A DNA stretch of 64,000 nt. Origin: Hypoxylon rubiginosum. Taxonomy: Eukaryota > Ascomycota > Sordariomycetes > Xylariales > Hypoxylaceae. Shown piece after piece: positions 13,082 to 22,964 of this stretch. The stretch covers positions 186,001-250,000 of the forward strand of contig CADCXA010000007.1 in assembly GCA_902806565.1 (NCBI GenBank). Direction: 5' to 3'. The notes under the pieces were generated by a model, which saw only the letters and a program-made list of their open reading frames with translations, searched no databases and was not told the origin of the DNA. The number at the start of each line of letters is the position of its first letter. Within the stretch, counting starts at the first letter, position 1. Made by a program: the position numbers and the translations under genes.

Positions 13082-16000
13082 TTAATTGTCAATCATGTAC
13101 GTATCGCTTTCTCCGCCAGGCAAGGAGTCCTCTATCCTGTCGAAGTCCTCCTCTGTGAGCTCGCGAATCCGTCTGGATTCGATTCTCTCCTGTACATCCA
13201 CTAGGTTTAATTGTCGAGTGAATGCGGCGAATTCCTTTGCAGCAAGTGCCTTGGTGAGACCATCTGCCATCATATCCTTCGTAGGGACATAGGTGACTTT
13301 AATCCGATTTGCGAGTGCCTCCTGCCGTAGCCAGTGGTTGTGAATATCCACGTGCCGCAGCTTGGTTTGAAGTAACGCAATGTCTGCGTGTACCAGCCTG
13401 ATCGTTTGCTTATTGTCACAGTGTATTGTAATCCTCGAGTCATCCAGACTCACACCGAGCTCTGTGATTAGACGCGATACGAACATGGCTTCCTTTGCAG
13501 CCTGCGCAAGAGACAACAACTCCGCTTCTGTTGTAGAAGTAGTCACTGTGTCTTGCTTGTTCGCACGCCATCCAATCACTCCTCCAAACAGCTTCATTAC
13601 GTATGCTTGTGAACTCTTTCGATCGAGGGTGTTGTCGGCAAACGAGGCGTCGCTGGCTACTTCGAATGTATCGGCATGTCCGTATTGTAAGGACAGGTAT
13701 TGGGTGGCAAGGAGGTATCGAATTAGTCGGTCGGCTTCAGAATGGTGCTCGTTGCTGGGATTCATATTGAATCTGGCCAGTCGGGAGGCTGCGAAAGCAA
13801 TATCGGGACGTGTGATCACTGCTGCGTACAGTATCGATCCGATCTTTTGTTGGTATCGTTGAATAGACTGTAGGGAAGCCAATTCTGACGAAGGTAACAG
13901 TTCCTTGTTTCTCATAGGAGTTGAAGGGATAATTCCTGGTTTCTCATTTGTTAACAGTTTGCTTAACTTGTCCACGTATGAGGATTGAGAAAGCCAGATC
14001 AGTCTCTTATCTCGGTCTCTGATCACTTCGATTCCGAGAAACCACTGCAAGTCATCTCCGCCTGTAAGTTGGTACTTCTCTCGTAGCTGTGATACCACTG
14101 CGTCTACTGCTTGTTGCCTGTGGCCTTGGTATGCGAGGACGATATCGTCAACATAGAAGAAGATTAGCACTCCGTCTTTGGAGAAGCAGCAAGGCTCGTG
14201 GGGAACGGCTGAGAAGCCTAATTCCGTGAGTGTCTTGGTCAGCTCCTTTTGCCAAAGTAGGGGAGATTCTCTCAATCCGTATAACGCTTTCAGCAGACGT
14301 AGAATGGTCTGGCGTTTCCGGTACCCTGGAGGCATCCTCATATAGATTTCCTTGTCTAGATTTGCGTTCACGAATGCGTTAACTGCATCGTACTGGATTA
14401 GCTCGAGGTCGAATCTTGCTGCAATTGCAATAAGGGTTCGGAATGATCTTCCGGCTAATGTTGAGGCGTAGGTGTTTAGGTGCTCGTCTTTGGTCTGCTG
14501 GTCTCCTCGGACCACCAGCCTTGCTTTGCACTTTATAAACCATCCGTGTTTATCGAATTTATACACGTATACCCACATGCAGTCTAGAATCTGCTTGCCA
14601 TTAGCGGTCTGTTGTTCACATTCAACCCAGGAGTTCATCTCCTTGTGGCTATCCAGGTGTGATTTCTCAGCTTCTCTGAATCCTTGCCCTAGGGCATGGT
14701 CCCGTAACTCCTTGTGAGTTTTCGGGGGAGGTGGTAGATCCCTCCTATGGATTCTCTGCTTTCTTTGCAGGAGTCTCTGCAGCCTCTCAGGTTCATATGA
14801 TCCCGGGCGTGGTACTGAATTTGGATTTGCTTGGCTTGTAGGATAGCGTCGCGGATGATGTGTCATCCGTGCTACTTGTGCCTTGCTCACTGGCTTTCCG
14901 TGCATTGATCCCATCGCCGAGGTTAGGCGTCCTGCATTGAACGTGGCCTCCCAACTCGTTGCGTGGTCCGTGGCTCCGGAATAAGAGGTGGGTGAATCCC
15001 TCTTGGTCTGCTTCGGGAGCGCGCTGAGAGCTGCAGCTCGACCTACTGGGACAGCGTCTCTCATATTTTTGTTTCGGGAGGCGTGATTCACGGCGCTCAA
15101 CCTTGTTTTCTCTATTTTGTTGCGGGAGGCGTGATTCACGGCGCTCAACCTTGGTTTCTTGATCATATCCGGGGAGGCGTGATTCACGGCGCTCAACCCT
15201 TCTTCTATGTCGGTATCCGGGGAGGCGTGATTCACGGCGCTCAACCCTTCTCTTATTGTTGCAGTGAATAACGAAGCAGCCGGTGGAGGAGTAGCATCGG
15301 GAGTAGGGTATGGCATGAATACAGCTTCAGTGTAGGGGTGATCAAGCCCTTCAGCTTCTTCGTTGTCACATTCTCCGTTATCGCCATCCACTTCACGGTC
15401 TTGCTCGCCTTCATCTTCTGCTGGCATTTCTGCCTCTGTCTCGTCTTCTTCAGGAGCCGATGGCCCTGGGTCAGCCTCTCTTTCTGCGTTTTGCAGGGTG
15501 GCGACCTGGTTAACTAGGTCTCGGATATTCTCCTCTGTTGTGTGCAACAGGTCATCCTTCAAGGATGAGATATCTCCGTTGAACGTAGTGTCTTCGTCAA
15601 ATGTGACGTCTCGTGTTTTGATGACTCGTCCTAACGTAGGGACCCAGATATTGTAAATATTCGTGGAGCTGTAGCCTACTAGGTAGCCTATCCATGCTTT
15701 CGGATTGAGACGTTGGCGTCGGTTCTGTTTTCGCTTTGCCTCTGCAGTGAGCGCAAACGCCTTACATCCATACACCCTTAGGTGAGCTTGATGTGGTCTC
15801 TTGTCGGTGACTACACCGTCTCTGAAAGCCAAATAAGTGTAGAAGCGCTCGTATGGAGATTGCCAGTTGAGGTTATACTTAGGAGTGCGATTGTAGAGGT
15901 AGGTAGCAGCTTTGAAAACCTCTACCCATAGGAAACTCGGAAGCTTTGATCCTATTCTCATCGTTCGAGCTTTCTGCTTAATTACACCCCCCGAGCGTTC

Positions 16001-17047
16001 GGCGCCTCCATTCTGATCTTGCGTATCTGGTGCCGAGGGCTCGAGTTTAATATGGTGTGTCTGTTGAATGTGATCTCGTACGGCGTGCTTTCTTGTCACT
16101 AGCTCGTTGTCACACTCGATAGCTTCAATATTGAGTTGGTGCTGTTTCCGAATGATTCCGAATATCCAGTCTAGGACTTCGATAATTGAGTCTGAAGTAC
16201 GATCTTTGAGATAGAAGTCCCAGGCCCATCCCGTACATCTATCAGTGATCAGCATTATACACCAATATCCTTGAGAGTCTGTTTCCAAGTCGTGGAAATC
16301 AATAGCTAAACGTTCACCTGGCTTGCTTGGTCGTTCGCGACGCTTGCGATAATTGAGCTTCTTGGCCTTTCCACAGCCACACGCGTCGCACTTCACTGTA
16401 GTGATTCGATCGGTCTTCTTGGTTGGGCCAGACTCCTTAATCTTCACCCCCCGAGAGTGACCAGTCGCGTGATTAAGGGCTTCTGGTCCTGGGTGGCCGA
16501 ATCGTAGGTGCCATAGTTCGCTAGTTGCCGTGCTTGGAGGTCGCTCCGTCCAGCTGTTAAACTTGACGCTTCTTGTGTGGAATGAGTAATTGGTGAAGTT
16601 CTCAGGAAGATCCTCCAAGACGTATTGGTCCTGTCTGTCAATAATGGTGCACAGGACGGAATCATCCTTTCTTCGTAGGCAGTTATTCGTGCCTTTGTGG
16701 TCCCACCAGTATCCCATTCTTCTTAGGAGCCTCAATGACACCACATTGCATGCGAATCCTTCACAGTATGCTACGTCTCGCAATCGTAGGAGCCTTGCTC
16801 CTTCTGGACTCTTTAGACGTACATCCACTTCTCCATATCCTTGTACAGGCACAACTGAGTCTCCTGCGAAGATCGCGTCTCCAGTGTGTGCTGTTCGGTA
16901 TGACAGGAATCGGCTGAGTCGATTGAAGATGTGAATAGTGGTCCCTGAGTCCAGAATTGCTGAGTTCTTCAAGGGATAGGTATTGACTCCGAATGCGGCC
17001 TGTAGAGTTGAGAACGTTCCTTTTGTTCTCCCAATTACTCGAACTAG
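13082..17047 (-). CDS. pol: Copia pol: protease, integrase, reverse transcriptase, RNase H
   Basis: The frame is continuous with gag and opens directly after its UGA, giving about 1321 residues. In order it holds: the aspartic protease motif DSGTT; a GAG-pre-integrase/HHCC zinc region (LWHLRFGHPG, then CDACGCGKAKK); the integrase DDE core (AIDFHDLE, ECDNE, NGGAERSGG); reverse transcriptase with KARLVVRGD, LLKALYGLRESPLLW and the YVDD active site; and RNase H (SDASFADN, STTEAELLSL, CDNKQT). No in-frame ATG occurs until about 110 codons after the gag stop, past the protease motif, so pol cannot be made complete by independent initiation there. Four 16-residue tandem repeats lie between integrase and RT. 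No premature stop was seen. Confidence 0.96.
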   Translation of the reverse strand, partial: LVRVIGRTKGTFSTLQAAFGVNTYPLKNSAILDSGTTIHIFNRLSRFLSYRTAHTGDAIFAGDSVVPVQGYGEVDVRLKSPEGARLLRLRDVAYCEGFACNVVSLRLLRRMGYWWDHKGTNNCLRRKDDSVLCTIIDRQDQYVLEDLPENFTNYSFHTRSVKFNSWTERPPSTATSELWHLRFGHPGPEALNHATGHSRGVKIKESGPTKKTDRITTVKCDACGCGKAKKLNYRKRRERPSKPGERLAIDFHDLETDSQGYWCIMLITDRCTGWAWDFYLKDRTSDSIIEVLDWIFGIIRKQHQLNIEAIECDNELVTRKHAVRDHIQQTHHIKLEPSAPDTQDQNGGAERSGGVIKQKARTMRIGSKLPSFLWVEVFKAATYLYNRTPKYNLNWQSPYERFYTYLAFRDGVVTDKRPHQAHLRVYGCKAFALTAEAKRKQNRRQRLNPKAWIGYLVGYSSTNIYNIWVPTLGRVIKTRDVTFDEDTTFNGDISSLKDDLLHTTEENIRDLVNQVATLQNAEREADPGPSAPEEDETEAEMPAEDEGEQDREVDGDNGECDNEEAEGLDHPYTEAVFMPYPTPDATPPPAASLFTATIREGLSAVNHASPDTDIEEGLSAVNHASPDMIKKPRLSAVNHASRNKIEKTRLSAVNHASRNKNMRDAVPVGRAAALSALPKQTKRDSPTSYSGATDHATSWEATFNAGRLTSAMGSMHGKPVSKAQVARMTHHPRRYPTSQANPNSVPRPGSYEPERLQRLLQRKQRIHRRDLPPPPKTHKELRDHALGQGFREAEKSHLDSHKEMNSWVECEQQTANGKQILDCMWVYVYKFDKHGWFIKCKARLVVRGDQQTKDEHLNTYASTLAGRSFRTLIAIAARFDLELIQYDAVNAFVNANLDKEIYMRMPPGYRKRQTILRLLKALYGLRESPLLWQKELTKTLTELGFSAVPHEPCCFSKDGVLIFFYVDDIVLAYQGHRQQAVDAVVSQLREKYQLTGGDDLQWFLGIEVIRDRDKRLIWLSQSSYVDKLSKLLTNEKPGIIPSTPMRNKELLPSSELASLQSIQRYQQKIGSILYAAVITRPDIAFAASRLARFNMNPSNEHHSEADRLIRYLLATQYLSLQYGHADTFEVASDASFADNTLDRKSSQAYVMKLFGGVIGWRANKQDTVTTSTTEAELLSLAQAAKEAMFVSRLITELGVSLDDSRITIHCDNKQTIRLVHADIALLQTKLRHVDIHNHWLRQEALANRIKVTYVPTKDMMADGLTKALAAKEFAAFTRQLNLVDVQERIESRRIRELTEEDFDRIEDSLPGGESDTYMIDN
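15081..15250 (-). repeat. Four 48-bp tandem repeats inside pol
   Basis: The core GCGTGATTCACGGCGCTCAA (plus strand) starts at 15081, 15129, 15177 and 15225, exactly 48 bp apart. It encodes four copies of a 16-residue unit with the core LSAVNHAS and variable charged spacers, in the hydrophilic linker between integrase and reverse transcriptase. Confidence 0.9.
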
Positions 17048-17050
17048 TCA
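17044..17050 (-). promoter_or_regulatory. Gag-pol stop codon in a readthrough context (UGA CUAG)
   Basis: On the element strand the gag stop is TGA (17050-17048), followed at once by CTAG (17047-17044). The same frame then continues open through all of pol. UGA followed by CUA is an established leaky-stop context, known from viral polyproteins and fungal peroxisomal enzyme isoforms. Confidence 0.75.
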
Positions 17051-18307
17051 ATCCCCACTTTGCGCAGATGACCTCTTCTTTGTCTTCTTGACTAGCTCAG
17101 CAAACGTATTGTCTTCAGTTATCTTGTGTTCGATCATTCTCTTTGCGGTGAAGTTTGGGGTCCAGTCTTCTGGAGCCTTGTCTTCAACAATATACCAGCA
17201 GTCGAGAATCTCGTGGTAGCCGTAGCAGGCTGGGCATGGAGTGTTGGTTTCTCGTGGGCGATCGGCAGATGTGTCGGCTCGTTTTCTCTTGGTTGACTCA
17301 GCTCGTCTATCTAGACTGCTTCGGCCTCGTGATCTGCCGCGGCTCCTACCACCTCTGCCTCGTTTTGATCGATCAGAGGGTCCAGGAGTGGCGTCCTTTT
17401 CTCTTCCCGGCTCGGTATCTGAGTCTCTGTCGTGATCAGATTCCGTGTTGCCGAATTGAGCAGCGAATGCTCCCTTCGCAGGGCGGGGCCGTGCAAGAGT
17501 TAGTTGTAAGGATGTGTGTTCGCGTAAGGCAGCTGCTACATCTAAGTAGCTGAGCGTGTCGCTTCTGATCTTGTCAGTGCTCAGCAGTCTATAACTGGTC
17601 ACCCAGTTGCTTAGAATGCCGCCAAGTGCAACTTCAAGATCCTTCATTAGTAGTCGGCTGTCGGTGATATCTGTAAGGCCCTTTGCCTTTGCATTTGCGA
17701 TGGCTGATTCCCATTCAGTTATCCATGCCTCGAAGTTCTTAGGCATCTTTGTCAGTCGTTGCACTGCTTTCTTATATCGTTCTTGAGCCTGTGGCTTCAA
17801 TTGATTGTTGTACACTTTGCCAGTGGCAGACAGTTTCTTGTACCACTCGTACAAGGTGTCTGTTGGGCCAAAGCACGTGTCTCGGTAATTCAAGGATACA
17901 GAGTTGGTGACCCAGTTCCTCAGTTCCTTGACTGCTTGTCGATGAGTCTGATAGATCTTGTGATCGTGACTATAGAAGGTCCAATCTTCCTTGTAGATGG
18001 CTCTGCCTTCCTTCGTCATCTCTACTAGACTTGTAGGTCTTCCACCTATTTCGACTTGTTCCTCTTGACTTTCATTTATCGCAGTTTGGGAACTGTTGTT
18101 CGATGAATTTCGCGTTATCCGTTGAGCTTTCTTTGGATAGTCGCCAACGTCTGGCTGGAATGGCTCCTCTGGCCATTCTAACGTTTCTGTAGGATTGATG
18201 TACTTCCAAAGTTCTAGGTCAATAGCCTTTGTTTGGAACTCTCTATCCCATCGTTCCCAGTCAATTGGGCCGTTGTAAAAGACCTTCTCTTCTACTGCTT
18301 TCGACAT
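17048..18307 (-). CDS. gag: Copia gag (capsid/nucleocapsid) polyprotein
   Basis: The 419-residue ORF starts MSKAVEEKVFYNG with a gag-like helical region. Near the C-terminus come an Arg/Ser/Gly-rich stretch and a zinc-knuckle-like CPACYGYHEILDC. The knuckle spacing is C-x2-C-x3-H-x4-C, one residue shorter than the usual CCHC. The ORF ends RSSAQSGD followed by UGA in the same frame as pol. It should form the virus-like particle shell and bind the element RNA. Confidence 0.9.
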   Translation of the reverse strand: MSKAVEEKVFYNGPIDWERWDREFQTKAIDLELWKYINPTETLEWPEEPFQPDVGDYPKKAQRITRNSSNNSSQTAINESQEEQVEIGGRPTSLVEMTKEGRAIYKEDWTFYSHDHKIYQTHRQAVKELRNWVTNSVSLNYRDTCFGPTDTLYEWYKKLSATGKVYNNQLKPQAQERYKKAVQRLTKMPKNFEAWITEWESAIANAKAKGLTDITDSRLLMKDLEVALGGILSNWVTSYRLLSTDKIRSDTLSYLDVAAALREHTSLQLTLARPRPAKGAFAAQFGNTESDHDRDSDTEPGREKDATPGPSDRSKRGRGGRSRGRSRGRSSLDRRAESTKRKRADTSADRPRETNTPCPACYGYHEILDCWYIVEDKAPEDWTPNFTAKRMIEHKITEDNTFAELVKKTKKRSSAQSGD

Positions 18308-18436
18308 GCCGTCTTCTTTGCTATTGGTCGGATTCGGGTTGTGGAAGGTTTCGTTGATGTAACCGTTTCGTAATTTTGTGGTTTTCGGCTAATTGAAGGT
18401 CACGTATCGTTATTCGTATATAGCTCTTTGATTCTT

Positions 18437-18456
18437 GAGCGAATGAGACTCTTAAT
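18437..18456 (-). other. Primer-binding site, probably for a tRNA-Lys(CUU) 5' half
   Basis: The sequence touching the 5' LTR is, on the plus strand, TGAGACTCTTAAT (18444-18456), with GAGC a little further out (18437-18440). It equals the anticodon arm of eukaryotic tRNA-Lys(CUU) (stem TGAGA, loop CTCTTAA, nucleotide 39 T). The element RNA would therefore pair with an internal stretch of the tRNA, as Drosophila copia does with a 39-nt fragment of initiator tRNA. Compared with the mammalian tRNA there are two extra bases between GAGC and the stem. Confidence 0.55.
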
Positions 18457-18638
18457 TGTCAGATAACGTGTGTATTCAATTAGGGGGTTAATTGTGTGTA
18501 TTAAGTGTGTGTCTCCTAATTGTACGTGTTCTCGCGATTCCTTAGAATAGCCTCGTAATAAGGTTATTGCGGCTCCGGCCGTTGGCCTGTGCGCAGGACC
18601 TGAATAGGTCCTCCAGAATAACCTCTTATTATCTAACA
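18457..18638 (-). repeat. 5' LTR of the copia element
   Basis: A 182-bp copy identical by eye to 12832-13013. In element orientation it should hold the promoter and transcription start. Confidence 0.95.
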
Positions 18639-18643
18639 GCAGT
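18639..18643. repeat. Target-site duplication, right copy
   Basis: GCAGT, matching 12827-12831. Confidence 0.93.
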
Positions 18644-18851
18644 AAACATCTGTGGACTCTGTGGACACTGGAAACTAACCCTATGAATGATTTGATGCAA
18701 TGCAATGACGTAATATGGTCTACGGTTCCATGGTTTCCGAAGCAGCGATTCATGTCGTTCCGGGCTTATCCGGGCGGATATGTTCGATATCTATCACATC
18801 TCACTGATAGCTTGATCTGAGATATCCAGCTTTTTGCATTAAGCATCAACC

Positions 18852-20016
18852 ATGTCTTTATACATCGAGGCCCTTCGCCAGATCATTCCTGGTAGGGCTG
18901 CCTTCACCGAGAAGGACATTTCGGATCTATCCGGCAAGGTCTACATTGTCACCGGCGCGAACACGGGAGTCGGTAAAGAGGTAGCTCAGATCCTCTTCTC
19001 TAAGAACGCGACTGTCTGGGTGACGTCGCGCAACGAGGAAAAAGGCCGCAATGCAATTCAATCCATCCAGGAAGCGTTTCCCTCGTCGACGGGGAAGCTG
19101 GTGTACCTTTACCTGGACTTGAGCGACTTGACCATCGTGAAGAAGGCGGCCGAGATATTTCTAGCCGAGGAAAAGCAGCTGCACGTCTTGTTCAACAATG
19201 CCGGTGTTATGAAACCGCCGGAAGGCAGCAAATCGGCCCAGGGTTACGAGCTGCAGCTTGGCACCAATAACCTGGGCCCGTTCCTGTTCACCCAGCTTCT
19301 CACACCGACACTGGTCGAGACCGCCAAAGCGTCTCCGGAAGGTAGCGTTCGCGTCGTGTGGGTATCGTCGTCGGCCGCCGAGCATCTCCTCCCCTGCGAG
19401 GGCGGCATCGACGTGGATAACCTCGACTACAAGAAGCCCATCTTCTACGCCTTCAAGTACGGGGTCAGCAAGGCGGGGAATTACTACCACGCAACCGAGT
19501 ACGCGCGCCGGCACCGCAAGGATGGCATTGTCAGCCTCGTAAGTCTCGCTTGGAAATGAGAACCCCCCTCCCAATCGCGCGCATCGGCCGAGACCTGGTC
19601 TGAGCAGACACGGTGTAAAGAAGAAAAAAAAGGTCAAGGCTAACAAGATTGCAGTCGTTAAATCCCGGCAACCTCAAAACAGAGCTTGACCGCAATTGCA
19701 ATGCGCTCGAGATGATATTCAGGAAAGCCACAGTGTATCCTCCCATTTACGGAGCCTACACGGAACTGTTTGCCGGCCTCTCGGAGGATGTGACACTCGA
19801 GAAGACAGGCAGTTGGCGTGAGTTCTCCTTATCTAGTGGGCTATTATGGCCTTCTTCTTGTGCTGACATAACGCGTCGACAGTTGCTCCATGGGGTCGAA
19901 TCGCCAACATTCGAAAGGATCTACTGCAGGGTTCAAAGCCCCAGTCGGAGGGCGGTACGGGGATTGCCCAGAAGTTTTGGGCCTGGACGGAGGAACAAGT
20001 GAAGCCTTATGCTTGA
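18852..20016 (+). CDS. Short-chain dehydrogenase/reductase (retinol-dehydrogenase-like)
   Basis: NAD(P)-dependent oxidoreductase of unknown substrate. Exons 18852-19538, 19655-19817 and 19883-20016 give 327 residues. The Rossmann motif TGANTGVG is at 34-41, NNAG at 115-118, the catalytic Ser within SSS 172-174, and YGVSK at 203-207, so the catalytic triad is complete. The C-terminal exon, with the PWGRIANIRKDL stretch, is typical of this fungal subgroup. The copia LTR ends only 213 bp upstream, so the promoter may be interrupted or replaced. Confidence 0.9.
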
Positions 20017-20990
20017 CTGTGATTTGGAATGACCGATATCACTTTTTATTTTTTTATCTTTATAATGCACGACGAGGAAAAGAGTAGCGGAATTGAGTGT
20101 AATTGGATGAACATACGGATATAATAGGAGAAAGCCCTTTTGTACGACGCGAGGTGTACGAATCCAAATGTCGGTATACCTATCATTTACCTCCTGTCAT
20201 GTTTCAGTAGATTCTAGGCCCCCCGTCCCGGGCTTCTCGGCCTGTGATTGGCTCGAATCACGAACCCTCGGCTCATTCCAACCGGGAGGATGCTGTGCAT
20301 GCTGCATACCAAGTGCCCTGCAGCTAACCCTAAACTCAGGTAGGTAGGTAGGTCTTAGACAGAAAAGGAGAAGTGAGATCTTGTCTTGTCTTTTCTCACA
20401 TGTTCATCTATCTTGGCTGCTTGGGTCCCGACTCAGGGAGAAAGATATAAAGCACATTTCCTTCATAAAGCACACGCACGTGCACGCTCGCAATGGCTGC
20501 AAACAATGAAAGAGTCGAGCATACTCGCCACAGCCATCTTAAAGGCCGTCGGCGCAAAAGTCCCTACGTCAAATATATACCTAGAGGGTCCTAGCTTCGC
20601 CGCCGCCGAAAGGATTGCAGAAATCTCTATCCACGACAGTTTAGCCGACGTCTGATACTACATGAACACTTGTCGAAAGCCCCTCCAAGGTCGCATACAT
20701 AACAATATATACACAAAGATCCGCATCTTCGCTGCTCCAGCCAAACAGGATCCGCAGATAGATCCTTCGGTTGTCATCCGCTGGTCGGCGATTCCACATC
20801 CAGAAAGGCCCATACAGTAAGTGCCGAACCGCGCCTCGTGCACGCTTGCGTTTGGAGAAAAAAAAGGGAGGCTAGGCTGCTTGGTAGATAGATGGGGTTC
20901 TCCTCGCCCCTTAGCCGAGCTCCAGACTTTACTTTCCGCAATTTTCACAAAAGCACAGATTGAAGTAAGACACGCTGAGAAAAAAAAGCT
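20017..20990. other. Intergenic between SDR and MFS genes
   Basis: Holds a (GTAG)n-like tract near 20340 and short random frames. No gene seen. Confidence 0.5.
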
Positions 20991-22448
20991 ATGAATTCGG
21001 ATAAGGAAGAAGGCTCCGTCGAGGTCACGGCGGCGTCACCGCCAAGCGAGATTGAGGCGGTCCCGGCTGGACGGCCTGTGGATATTGAGCCACCGCCTGA
21101 CGGTGGCCGCGGGTGGATCCAGGTCTTCGTCGGACAGTGAGTATCCCCCATTATCTATCCATATTGTATCGTACCACGGCAGTTTTTCTAATTAAACGAT
21201 CCAAAGTCTCGCCCTATTCAATACCTTCGGGTGGTTCAACAGCTACGGCATATTCCAGGACTACTACACGGAGGAGCTGCACCTGCCGCTCTCGGCCGTG
21301 TCGTGGACCGGCAGCGTCCAGGTCTTCCTGCTCGCCTGCATCGGCATGTTCTCGGGCCGCCTCTTCGACGCGGGCTACTTCCGCTCGCTGATCGCCGTCG
21401 GCTCCGCGCTGCAGCTCGTCGCCGTCTTCACGGCCTCCATCGCGACCGAGTACTGGCAGCTCTTCCTCGCGCAGGGCATGTGCGGCGGCCTCGGCGCCGG
21501 GCTCCTGTACTGCCCCATCATCGCCTGCGTCGCCACGTACTTCTCCAGGAAGCGCGCCCTGGCCATCGCCCTCGTCACGAGCGGGGGTGCCACGGGGGGC
21601 ACGGTCTTTCCTATTATCGCGCAGCAGCTCTCGGACAAGGTCGGGTTCCCCTGGGCGATGCGGGTTATGGGATTCGTCTTCATGTTCAACGCCGCCGTGA
21701 TGCTGATCTTCGCTCGCACGCGGTTGCCGCCTCGGCCGAGGGGACCGTTAGTCGAGTGGGCGGCGTTCAAGGAGCTTCCGTATACGTTTTACTCGGCGGG
21801 AGCTTTCTGCTTGCTATGGGGCGTGTATCTAATCTATAACTATGTGGGTGACCCCCTTTCATTATTTCTCTCTCCCGTTCTTCCAAACCAGCTCTTCACC
21901 AATAAATGGACACTCTATCATGTACCTACCTCTGACATATTGGATAGATCAATCATTACGGCAGAACAGTCCTAGGCATGGAGGGCGAGACTTCGCTCAA
22001 CACGCTTTTCATCGCCAACGCCGTCGGCGTCCCCGGGCGGATCATCCCGGCGCTCGTCTCCGACGCCTACTTCGGGCCCTTCCGGACCCTCGTGCCGCTC
22101 TGCGTCGGGGCGAGCATCCTGTACTTCGGCTGGATCGGCGTGGGCTCGGAGAGCGCGCTGTACGCCTTCGCCGTGGTGTCCGGCCTCGTCAACGGCGGCG
22201 TGCAGACCATCTCGATGACGGGCCTGCCGACGCTGACCAAGGACCTGAGCAAGGTGGGCACGCGGTCGGGCATGATCATGACGGTCGGCTCCTTCGCGTG
22301 CCTCACGGGGCCGCCGATCGCGGGCGCGCTGATCGACGTGGCGGGCGGGCGGTACCTGTACATGCAGATATGGGCCGGTTGCATCATGTTACTGAGCGCT
22401 TGCTTTGTTACTGCCTCGTGGCTCGCTCGCCAGAGGCAAGAGATCTAG
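20991..22448 (+). CDS. MFS transporter, monocarboxylate-porter (MCT) family
   Basis: Probable proton-linked carrier of monocarboxylates or related small acids in the plasma membrane; substrate unknown. Exons 20991-21136, 21207-21843 and 21948-22448 give 427 residues. An N-terminal polar tail is followed by PPDGGRGW, the family signature at the start of TM1, then a 12-TM pattern with a central loop rich in Pro/Arg (RLPPRPRGP). Exons 2 and 3 are notably GC-rich. No secondary-metabolite gene is directly adjacent. Confidence 0.9.
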
Positions 22449-22964
22449 TTGGTTGAAATTTAGCAAGTGATCGTAGATTTTATGCGTTGCCTTAGCTCTA
22501 CTTATGATTTAGTTCCCATCCACCTCCTTTGAGATCCTAGTAGTTGCGTCTTTGTGTCCTCCCCTTCATGTGCCGTGACCCTCAAACTTTTATCATTTAT
22601 CATGCACACGTGGCGTTCAATTAATGACAAAGAGATCCAATCTAATGGTCATAGATGGCTCCGTGTGTGACTAGCAAGTAAAGCTTCGTCCCCTAATTCA
22701 GCATGTAAGATCTATGAATAGGGGTTGCTTGGTTTAAGGTCTTTCTGTGCGCTTACTAGGTACGTGTTGTTTCGGGACATCTAATAAAGCACACCTAAAG
22801 GTCTCACAGCGCAAGAAATTCCCCATGTTCCTCTGCTTTTTATGGTCGAAATGAAGTACATCTCTAACTAGGGTGTATGCAGCAAGTGTATGAAACCCTC
22901 CTTGTCGTAGACGGCATATCTACCTCCTAATCAATACACGACGATGAAATTCTCCAAACCTCGA
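22449..22964. other. Intergenic, convergent 3' flanks
   Basis: Shared 3' region of the MFS gene (+) and the membrane gene (-). Nothing recognisable. Confidence 0.5.

Larger units (their letters stand above)
12832..18638 (-). mobile_element. Complete Ty1/copia LTR retrotransposon
   Basis: The 5807-bp element is transcribed from right to left. Its two 182-bp LTRs (12832-13013 and 18457-18638) look identical base for base and are bounded by TG...CA. A 5-bp target duplication, GCAGT, flanks it at 12827-12831 and 18639-18643. Gag (18307-17048) and pol (17047-13082) are both open. In pol the order is protease, integrase, reverse transcriptase, RNase H, which defines Ty1/copia. Identical LTRs, a perfect target duplication and intact frames mean a recent and possibly active insertion, without visible RIP damage. 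It sits 213 bp upstream of the SDR start codon at 18852. Confidence 0.97.

Noticed and set aside
16761..17051. Separate 96-codon frame overlapping the gag/pol border
   Set aside because: It is a shadow of pol in another frame, begins with a non-ATG codon and has no domain. Pol is read in the gag frame.
20241..20270. GGCTCGAATCACGAACCC, resembling a tRNA T arm
   Set aside because: No acceptor, D or anticodon stems can be built around it.
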